Origin: Bacillota bacterium
Lineage (GTDB): Bacteria; Bacillota; Clostridia; Lachnospirales; Lachnospiraceae
Assembly (NCBI GenBank): GCA_023398615.1
Contig: JAEWSD010000066.1
Span: forward strand, 1 to 40,375
Reading direction: 5' to 3'
DNA: 40,375 bases
Part shown: one piece after another, positions 33,881-40,375 of the stretch
Layout: each line of letters begins with the position of its first letter
Numbering within the stretch: position 1 is the first letter of the stretch
Notes under the pieces: generated by a model
The model's input: only the letters and a program-made list of their open reading frames with translations
Told to the model about the DNA's origin: nothing
Database searches by the model: none
Translations under genes and position numbers: made by a program

Positions 33881-35872
33881 TTAATCCTCCTCATTATTAT
33901 ATCTATCGCTATTTTCATTGAGGCCTAGGTGCATAAGTACTTTATCAGGTATTTGATAAAATCTTACTTTAGGTGTCTGATAAACTTGGTATCTTGCATA
34001 CACATGGAATGGCGTATTGACACCTTCTTTTTTTGCCTCCGCTAATAGTTCCATATAGGTATTTTGGTTTAATTCACCAACGGAATCCTTACCGTTCCAA
34101 ATAATGAAGAAGCCTTCATTTAAAATATTTTTACCAACCAAATACTTGTAATCCTTATTTACCCTCTCAATAACACTGGTAGCCTTCCTTTTATCATCTT
34201 CCCAGTGAGATGTTGTAATGACATCTATAAGTTCTTCACGCTTCATTTCAAGAATAGCTTTAGCGTCTACCTTTTTATCTAAAATCCAATATGCGAAGCC
34301 TCCAGCTAATCCGTTTTCCAATTTTTCAACTGTTCCGTCCTTATTGGCTCTTTCGCCTGTAATTGCTCTTTTAACACGTTCCCTTGTTAAAGTTCGGGCG
34401 TATTTATCTTTCGCCTCTCCTTTTTCGATTAAAATAAAAGACCTCTTTGTATCTGCCATTTCATTTAATTCAAGAACAGCATGTCCTGTGGTACCAGATC
34501 CAGCAAACGGATCAAGAATAATTCCATTTTCTGGACACCAAAGATGTATAATCTTTTTTATTAGTTTTAAAGGTTTAACAGTTTCAAAGTTGTGGCCTTT
34601 TCCAAGTATTGCGTCTAGTTCGTTAATACCCGCTTGGCTATGCCCGGACTCTTCATGATCCCATGATTGTGCTCCCAGAACCATAGGTTCGTCATAGTCT
34701 TCATCAGCCCAATAGGTCATAGGGACTTTTCCTTTTTTTACAAAATTCAAATGTCGTTTTAAGGAGGGCCTCCCATAACCATTTGTGCCAAAGTAAAGAA
34801 TAGGCCACACCATATTATTAAGCACATTTTCTGCTTTTTTTCGTGACTTAATAATTGAAAGATGATTGAAAATTTCCTCCGATTCTATGACTGGAAAATC
34901 ATTTAAATCCATGTCTTGAGGAATGGTGGGTAATGCGGCTTTGCTAATTACAAGAGCTTTGGCTCGACCATCTTTAAGGTCTTTCTCAACATATTCAGCC
35001 CCCCATGCCTTCAGCCATTCTTTCATTTTCTTTTTTGGATTTAACCAAGCCCTTTTTCCGGGGTAATGAATGGCACCGGTAAATGGAGATTGAATTCCAT
35101 ACCTATCTTTTTCCGTAGGAGTGGCGACTGTAGCGTCACCATTCTTTTTCCAAACACCCAAAGGGTCATTATCAGGGTTCCAATATCTTGAATCCATACT
35201 TTGTTCACGTGGCATTAGATTTGTTTTGGTAGCTGTTTTGTCTTTTGCATAAACCAAGACATATTCAGTGGCAGTAGACACATGTTTGCTATCATTCTTA
35301 GGCGAATACGATTTCTGCCAATTAATAATACCAATTCTGTTTTCCTCTCCAAACACTTCATTGAGTAACATCCCAAGATGAAAAAACTCACGCTCATCAA
35401 TACAAATTGCTAAAACGCCATTAGACTTTAACATGGATTTCATCATCTGAATTCTTGGAAGCATAAATTTCATCCACTTTGTATGCTTAGAACCATCGTC
35501 TAATGTAACAATTTCTCCAAGATCCGGGTCATTGGGGTCAGTGTCCCACTTATCATTATACCTGAAATCTTTTCCCGTGTTATAAGGAGGATCTGTAACA
35601 ATTAAATCTATCTGTCCCTTATATTTATAAAGGGTTACCATCGCTTGAAGATTTTCTCCATCGATTATAATATTATTCACATCAAGATTATGATCGTTAA
35701 AACTAAGTTTTTTATCCACTTTAACTATGCGAGGCATGACTTTCCTCTCAATCACTTGAGCTGTACGCTTTCCGTTAAAAGATAGAGTGATGCCACCGTT
35801 AATCATTCTTTTAGCAAAATCGAGAAGTTCCTCTTTGCTCATCATTTCTAAGCTATTTATATTATTATCCAT
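33881..35872 (-). CDS. Type III DNA methyltransferase, Mod subunit
   Basis: The 663-residue protein has DPPYNTG at 94-100 preceding DPFAGSGTTGHA at about 454. DPPY before the SAM-binding motif is the beta-class adenine methyltransferase order typical of Mod subunits. The region between holds the target-recognition domain. I start at ATG 35872, with GGATGGAG upstream at a slightly long distance; the in-frame ATG 35908 overlaps the HTH gene and has no SD. It would methylate one strand of an unknown short site, protecting host DNA from Res. No simple-sequence repeat tract was seen at its 5' end, so phase variation by slippage is unlikely. Confidence 0.9.
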   Translation of the reverse strand: MDNNINSLEMMSKEELLDFAKRMINGGITLSFNGKRTAQVIERKVMPRIVKVDKKLSFNDHNLDVNNIIIDGENLQAMVTLYKYKGQIDLIVTDPPYNTGKDFRYNDKWDTDPNDPDLGEIVTLDDGSKHTKWMKFMLPRIQMMKSMLKSNGVLAICIDEREFFHLGMLLNEVFGEENRIGIINWQKSYSPKNDSKHVSTATEYVLVYAKDKTATKTNLMPREQSMDSRYWNPDNDPLGVWKKNGDATVATPTEKDRYGIQSPFTGAIHYPGKRAWLNPKKKMKEWLKAWGAEYVEKDLKDGRAKALVISKAALPTIPQDMDLNDFPVIESEEIFNHLSIIKSRKKAENVLNNMVWPILYFGTNGYGRPSLKRHLNFVKKGKVPMTYWADEDYDEPMVLGAQSWDHEESGHSQAGINELDAILGKGHNFETVKPLKLIKKIIHLWCPENGIILDPFAGSGTTGHAVLELNEMADTKRSFILIEKGEAKDKYARTLTRERVKRAITGERANKDGTVEKLENGLAGGFAYWILDKKVDAKAILEMKREELIDVITTSHWEDDKRKATSVIERVNKDYKYLVGKNILNEGFFIIWNGKDSVGELNQNTYMELLAEAKKEGVNTPFHVYARYQVYQTPKVRFYQIPDKVLMHLGLNENSDRYNNEED

Positions 35873-35894
35873 GACTATATAATCTCCATCCTGT

Positions 35895-36098
35895 CTAGTC
35901 TTTAACATAATCTACAATATCGCCAATGTTGCAATCCAGTTCTCTACATATCTTTTCAAGAACCTCCATGCTAACCCTTTTATTTCTTGTCAATTTAGAA
36001 AGAGTGGAGGGGCCAATACCCGTTTGGTCTTTTAATGCGACCTTGTTCATATTCTTGTCAATCAACAATTTCCAAAGTTTATTGTAACTAAGTGCCAT
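35895..36098 (-). CDS. Cro/CI-type helix-turn-helix protein, RM-linked
   Basis: The 67-residue protein is just one HTH domain: LKDQTGIGPSTLSKLTRNKRVSMEVLEKICRELDCNIGDIVDYV. SD GGAGGTG precedes the ATG. It is first in the RM operon, 22 bases before Mod. Small HTH proteins in this position can time RM expression as controller proteins. A TATAAT on the minus strand (36137-36132) may be the operon's -10, though no good -35 accompanies it. Confidence 0.8.
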   Translation of the reverse strand: MALSYNKLWKLLIDKNMNKVALKDQTGIGPSTLSKLTRNKRVSMEVLEKICRELDCNIGDIVDYVKD

Positions 36099-36307
36099 AA
36101 AAACACCTCCAGCCGCATAAATGCATACCTAATTATAATACCATATCCAAGCACATAACACAATCAAATAGTATTATTTATGAAAGATTTTATATCACTT
36201 TCAATACTAAACGTATCAACTTTTAACTCTTCACGCTACTTATTAAATGCTTTATATAAGAATGAAAAAATCAACTGAAAAAGCCACCCCAAAATCCATA
36301 GGTTTCT

Positions 36308-37957
36308 CTATTCACTAGGTAGCTCCTGCTCCATCTCCATATTGTTATCAAAAGTGATTCGAATTCGGTCAGCGGATAAAACCACCACCTTGGTAATAAT
36401 CCCCTTGACTACATCATCACGATATTCCTTAACGCTAAGGTCAATATGTTCCAGCGTGTAAAGCAGCTCATGGATTCGGGCTTGTGTGTTTTGGGCGAGC
36501 ATGGTCTGTTCTTGGTGTTCACCAAGCTGCCCCTGCAGCCCCTTTATCTCCGCTGCGATTTCCTCAAACTTTGCATCGAAGTAATCTGCCCCGGCGCTGG
36601 ACTTGGAGCTGAGTTCCACCAAATCCATCATCACGCTCTGCAGTTCGGCGATACGGTTTTGGACAGCTACTTCATTGAAGCAGTCATCATCCTGCGTACC
36701 GATGGCAAGCTGCAGGCCAGCCTTGAGAGTTTCGATCACATCAGCCTTATCCTCATCCAGCCGGTTCAGGGCGATGACAATGGCTTGGTGTAACCGGCTT
36801 TCCTCAATGGTAGGGGATTCCTTGCAGTATTTTGTGCCGTATTCCAAGCGGTTGATACAACGCCAGACCACCTTTTTCTTGCCGTTCCTCGCCCAAGTCA
36901 CCCGGCGATATTGCGTACCGCAGTCACCGCAGCAGAGAAGCTCGGTCAGGGCGTATTTGCTGCTGTATTTCCCTTTTTCAGTTTTCACCGTTTTTTTGGC
37001 TACCTTGCGTTTCCCGGCTCTCCGGGCGATTTCCTCCTGCACAAGGTTAAATAAATCCCTTGAAATAATCGACTCATGGTTTCCGGTAACATAATACTGG
37101 GGGATTTCACCGTTGTTCTTCCGGGTTTCTTTGGTTAAACAATCAACCACATAGGTTTTTTGCAGCAGGGCATCTCCGATGTATCGCTCGTTGCGGAGCA
37201 TATATTGCAGTACACCAACCGACCATTCCTGCTTTCCGGTGGGGGAGAGAATGTTGTCTGCCTCCAGCGATTCCTTTATTTTTCGGACGCTGGCACCGGA
37301 GTAATAGCTTCTGAAAATCCGTTTGACGGTTTCCGCTTCCTCCGGCACTACTTGGGGCTGACCGTCCTCGCCTTTTTCGTAACCCAGCAGACGGGAGTAT
37401 TGAAAGGGAACCTTTCCGCTTTTGAAGCTCTGACGCTTGCCCCATGTCACGTTGCGGCTGATGGATTCGCTCTCAGCCTGCGCAAAGCCGCTGAGAAAGC
37501 ATAGCGCCATTTCACTGGCCATCTCCATCGTGTTGATGCCCTCTTTTTCAAAGATGATGGGAATACCCTTTGCCTTGAGCTTTCGGATATACCCGATGGC
37601 ATCCAGCGTGTTTCTGGAAAACCGGGAGACAGATTTGGTCAGCACCATATCGATTTTGCCTTTTTCGCACAGTGCCATGAGCTTGAGAAACTCGGTGCGC
37701 TTCTTGGCGCTGGTTCCGGTGATGCCCTCATCGGCAAAAATACCGGCAAGCTCCCAATCCTTGTTTTTGCTAATTTTATCGGTATAATAAGCAATCTGCG
37801 CAGCATAGCTGGACTGCTGTTCTTCCTGTTCGGTACTGACTCGGCAGTAGGCCGCCACACGGAGCTTTCTCTTTCTGGCATTGGACTTGGTTAAAAGAAT
37901 ATTGGCGGGGATCACATCGACCCTTTTCTGTATGGGTGTTAAAGTTTGCATTTGCAT
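36308..37957 (-). CDS. Serine recombinase, last of three tandem genes
   Basis: The 549-residue large serine recombinase has AAYCRVSTEQE with catalytic Ser41, KSVSRFSRNTLD, a recombinase domain (VPFQYSRLLGYEKGEDG on), a zinc ribbon (CCGDCGTQYRR, then C-x-N pairs) and a C-terminal coiled coil. I start it at ATG 37957, with GGAAAGGAG eight bases upstream and the previous stop five bases away, not at 38017. GC content is well above that of the neighbouring RM genes. It probably works together with the two genes upstream as the integrase set of a larger element lying to the right. Confidence 0.9.
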   Translation of the reverse strand: MQMQTLTPIQKRVDVIPANILLTKSNARKRKLRVAAYCRVSTEQEEQQSSYAAQIAYYTDKISKNKDWELAGIFADEGITGTSAKKRTEFLKLMALCEKGKIDMVLTKSVSRFSRNTLDAIGYIRKLKAKGIPIIFEKEGINTMEMASEMALCFLSGFAQAESESISRNVTWGKRQSFKSGKVPFQYSRLLGYEKGEDGQPQVVPEEAETVKRIFRSYYSGASVRKIKESLEADNILSPTGKQEWSVGVLQYMLRNERYIGDALLQKTYVVDCLTKETRKNNGEIPQYYVTGNHESIISRDLFNLVQEEIARRAGKRKVAKKTVKTEKGKYSSKYALTELLCCGDCGTQYRRVTWARNGKKKVVWRCINRLEYGTKYCKESPTIEESRLHQAIVIALNRLDEDKADVIETLKAGLQLAIGTQDDDCFNEVAVQNRIAELQSVMMDLVELSSKSSAGADYFDAKFEEIAAEIKGLQGQLGEHQEQTMLAQNTQARIHELLYTLEHIDLSVKEYRDDVVKGIITKVVVLSADRIRITFDNNMEMEQELPSE

Positions 37958-37962
37958 GGCGG

Positions 37963-38826
37963 TTACTCCTTTCCTGACTGATTTTGAATTAGCTTTCCGT
38001 TGATCATTCGCAGCCACAGGCCGCCGTCCGCATCAATGACCACCAGCTTGACGGTATCCTCAAATAATTGAATTGAAAAGGCATCCAGCGGCGGCTGTTT
38101 CTCGAATATCTCCAGCAACCGGCGGGTTAAGTATTCCGGCTCCGTATCGGCGCAGACCTCATATTTTGCGGCGGCGCAGCCGAATATCAGCAGCTTAGTG
38201 TAGTCGCTGTCCACCTCGCTTTTTTCTAGCTCCCGGTTGATTTGGTTTTCCATCCGGGCAACATCAAGGGAATAATTCTCCCGGTGCGGGGAAGGAAGCT
38301 CCAGCAGGCTCGGTTCAAGGATAATTGTGTTCAGGATTGCTGTTACGCTGTTCAGCAGGGCTTGGTCGGTGATGCGTTTCGGTGTAATGCGCCCCTCTGC
38401 GGAGCAACACCACGCTTCATAATTCTTGCTTCGTCCATCCCTTGTGTACTTGGCTCCGCAAACCCCACAAATCGCTTTACTGCGGATGCTGTCCAATTCC
38501 TCGGATAAAGGCTCTCCTTGGCTTTTCTGTTCGATTAGGGCGGTCACAGCCCCGAACGTGTCGGCAGGAATAATCGGCGGGAAGTCATCCCTGCCGCAGT
38601 AGCGTGAATTTTCCAGCATCCGCTTGACCATGTGCTTGTTCCAGTCGGTGCGGTTCTCCATATAGGGGACACCTTTGGCGGTGAGGCTTTCAGCAATCCG
38701 GCGATAGGACATTCCGGCTTGGTAATCCTCGAAAACCTGCCGTACCACAGCGGCCTCCGCTTCATGGATGCACAGCACACCGTTTTGGATGTGGTAACCG
38801 AAAGGAAGATATCGGTTTTTCTTCAT
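37963..38826 (-). CDS. Recombinase-family protein lacking the catalytic domain
   Basis: The 287-residue protein begins directly at the recombinase DNA-binding domain (LPFGYHIQNGVL, EAAVVRQVFEDYQAGMSYRRIAESL), then a zinc ribbon (CGVCGAKY, later CC) and a C-terminal region. The resolvase domain with the catalytic Ser is absent, not merely mutated. It starts in an ATGA overlap with the gene upstream and ends five bases before the gene downstream, so all three are made together. It may bind att DNA as an accessory or directionality factor. The clean starts and stops argue against decay. Confidence 0.85.
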   Translation of the reverse strand: MKKNRYLPFGYHIQNGVLCIHEAEAAVVRQVFEDYQAGMSYRRIAESLTAKGVPYMENRTDWNKHMVKRMLENSRYCGRDDFPPIIPADTFGAVTALIEQKSQGEPLSEELDSIRSKAICGVCGAKYTRDGRSKNYEAWCCSAEGRITPKRITDQALLNSVTAILNTIILEPSLLELPSPHRENYSLDVARMENQINRELEKSEVDSDYTKLLIFGCAAAKYEVCADTEPEYLTRRLLEIFEKQPPLDAFSIQLFEDTVKLVVIDADGGLWLRMINGKLIQNQSGKE

Positions 38827-40375
38827 CGCCCGAACACCTCCTTTGGCAGCTGCTCGGTGAAGGTAAACCCACCGAGCAGGCAGAATTTCATCTTATCCTG
38901 CTTGGTAACAACAATCTGATTGACAATGCTGTGAAACAGGGCTTCGTCAAAATTGGTCAGGTACGGCATTCCTTGTTCCATTAACTCAATCAGCAGCCTG
39001 CATTCGGAGATCATCTCATCATCCGCATCGCTTTCCAGAAGTCTACGGCGGTTGCGCTTTAGGAGGTCGAGCTGTTGGTTGATTTCATTATTTTTCTGCA
39101 TAAAAATAGCAGAGTCCATGTAACCTTTCGTCCTGAGACGATTCAGTACCAGACTCTGCTTGGTGAGTTCCGCTATTTCTTTGTTGATGCTGCCGACTTT
39201 TACATCGCTCATGGTGATTTTGGATTTGAGATCCATCAGCTGTGTTAAAGCGGGGGATAAAATATAGCGGCTGTTCTGTTTTAATTTGTTAACCATTCGG
39301 ATAAATGCCTGCATAATAGCATCATCCCGGATTTGGCGGATTTCGCAAAGCTCCTTGCTGCGGAAGTGTCTGTGGCAGACCCAATAGGTTTTGCCGTTGG
39401 TCACCCTGCGGGAGAAGTTCGTACCGCATTTTCCGCACTTGATTTTCTGTGAGAAAGCGTACTGCCCGCCACGCCCCTTGCTTGGGCAGAGGGCGTTACG
39501 GGTTTTCATCAGCTGCTGTACCTGCTCAAATTCCGACCGGCTGATAATCGGCTGATGGGAACCAGTGATGTAATAGCGGTCACGCTCCCCCTTGTTGCGC
39601 TTGGTTTGAAAGGGCATGGTGTCGGTGGTGTAGGATTTCTGCAGCAGAGCATCGCCAATGTAACGCTCACTTTTGAGGATATAGCTGACTGCGGTATATA
39701 GCCATTTTATCTCGCCGTTCTTGCAGGGGATGCCCTCGGCGTTCAGTTCGGTTGCGATCTGATCCATGCTCTTGCCGGAGAGGTAGCTCCCGAATATCCG
39801 GCGCACGACCGGGGCTTCCTTGGGATTGGGAATCAGGATATTATCTGCAAGGTCGTATCCGTAGGGAGCGCAGCAGCAAGTGAAGTTGCCGTTTTGCATC
39901 CTCCGGGCGTAGCTCCAGCGCATATTGTTGGAGATAGAGGTGGATTCCTCCTGAGCGATGGAGCTGAAGGCTCCAATCATCATCTCATCGTGCATATCTG
40001 CTGTCTTGAGACCATCTTCCTCAAATTCCACCTCGATGCCGATGGCTTTCAGTTCTCGGACGGTGGAGAGGCAGTCGTGGATATTCCTTGCAAACCGGGA
40101 AACGGACTTTACAAGGATGTGGTCGATTTTGCCCTTTCTGCAGTCGGAAAGCATCCGCTGGAATTCCTCCCGCTTATCCGACCGGGTTCCGGTGATGCCC
40201 TCATCGGCATAAATGTCCACCAGATCCCATTCGTCATTTCCGGCAATTAGGGAGGTGTAATGCTCCATCTGCACGGAAAAGGAATTCAGCTGATCTGCCG
40301 AATCGCTGCTGACTCTGGCGTAGGCGCAGACACGCAGCTTGGGCGGTGCATAGCGGTAAATGGCGTTTACCGGTT
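38823..40375 (-). CDS. Serine recombinase, first of three tandem genes, 5' end outside the window
   Basis: At least 516 codons are visible and the frame stays open to the window edge. The catalytic motif LRVCAYARVSSDS lies at about 40290-40325, upstream of any ATG, so the true start is beyond 40375. Further on are DIYADEGITGTRSDKR, KSVSRFARNIHD, the recombinase domain (CCCAPYGYDLADN), a zinc ribbon (KCGKCGTNFSRR, then C-x-x-H) and a coiled coil. It is paralogous to the recombinase at 36308 and couples by ATGA to the catalytic-null protein. Confidence 0.9.
   Translation of the reverse strand, partial: PVNAIYRYAPPKLRVCAYARVSSDSADQLNSFSVQMEHYTSLIAGNDEWDLVDIYADEGITGTRSDKREEFQRMLSDCRKGKIDHILVKSVSRFARNIHDCLSTVRELKAIGIEVEFEEDGLKTADMHDEMMIGAFSSIAQEESTSISNNMRWSYARRMQNGNFTCCCAPYGYDLADNILIPNPKEAPVVRRIFGSYLSGKSMDQIATELNAEGIPCKNGEIKWLYTAVSYILKSERYIGDALLQKSYTTDTMPFQTKRNKGERDRYYITGSHQPIISRSEFEQVQQLMKTRNALCPSKGRGGQYAFSQKIKCGKCGTNFSRRVTNGKTYWVCHRHFRSKELCEIRQIRDDAIMQAFIRMVNKLKQNSRYILSPALTQLMDLKSKITMSDVKVGSINKEIAELTKQSLVLNRLRTKGYMDSAIFMQKNNEINQQLDLLKRNRRRLLESDADDEMISECRLLIELMEQGMPYLTNFDEALFHSIVNQIVVTKQDKMKFCLLGGFTFTEQLPKEVFGR

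Noticed and set aside
33881..35872. Phase-variable Mod gene
   Set aside because: No tandem-repeat tract was seen in the 5' part of the gene.
36099..36307. Attachment site at the end of the recombinase trio
   Set aside because: The AT-rich gap shows no repeat matching any other point in the window, so no boundary can be drawn.
1..40375. CRISPR arrays, rRNA and tRNA genes, insertion sequences
   Set aside because: No regularly spaced repeats, RNA gene signatures or transposase genes were found.

Overview
The window looks like chromosome of an anaerobic, spore-forming Clostridia member, most likely Lachnospiraceae (Clostridium cluster XIVa). The basis is the gene families (Csp-like S8 protease, BMP-type nucleoside transporter, YesM/YesN-type two-component pair, GH26 mannanase, YjdF fragment), strong Shine-Dalgarno sites with frequent TTG/GTG starts, and AT-rich intergenic DNA. 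No rRNA, tRNA or CRISPR array was seen. The species call is inference.

Layout. (1) 0.1-2.8 kb: HD-GYP protein, QueG-like iron-sulfur protein and GH26 glycosidase on the plus strand. (2) 2.85-15.7 kb: a nucleoside uptake and salvage locus. A divergent 630-residue LacI-type regulator fused to a ribokinase domain faces a ten-gene operon: BMP lipoprotein, double-NBD ATPase, two permeases, nucleoside hydrolase, nucleoside hydrolase, TrpF-like barrel protein, PfkB kinase, third nucleoside hydrolase, ribokinase. A consensus promoter with a large operator-like dyad and a 15-codon leader ORF precede it, and a strong terminator ends it. The logic is: import nucleosides, cleave the N-glycosidic bond, phosphorylate the ribose.

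(3) 15.75-28.96 kb: a Csp-like subtilisin gene is split in two. The halves rejoin in frame at a CATGT core to give a 583-residue S8 protease with D128, H198 and S515. The 11,456 bp between them is an integrative element with a large serine recombinase at its right end and near-perfect 15-bp inverted repeats at its termini, as expected for a recombined attP. Its cargo is a response regulator, a histidine kinase with no extracellular sensor domain, a degenerate RbsA-like pseudo-ATPase, a complete Rbs-type sugar ABC transporter and a sialate O-acetylesterase-like enzyme. A truncated yjdF marks an internal recombination junction.

(4) 29.1-31.0 kb: a BlaI/BlaR1-type repressor-protease pair with two clear operators but no recognisable beta-lactam sensor domain. 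(5) 31.0-36.1 kb: 0.7 kb of noncoding DNA holding a cluster of TGTCACCA octamers, then a low-GC type III restriction-modification operon (HTH, Mod, Res) on the minus strand. (6) 36.3-40.4 kb: three translationally coupled serine-recombinase genes on the minus strand. The middle one lacks the catalytic domain and the first runs off the window, so this is probably the edge of a second, larger mobile element.

The most notable things are the gene-splitting element with its reconstructable att sites, its self-contained sense-and-import cargo with a pseudo-ATPase, and the LacI-ribokinase fusion.
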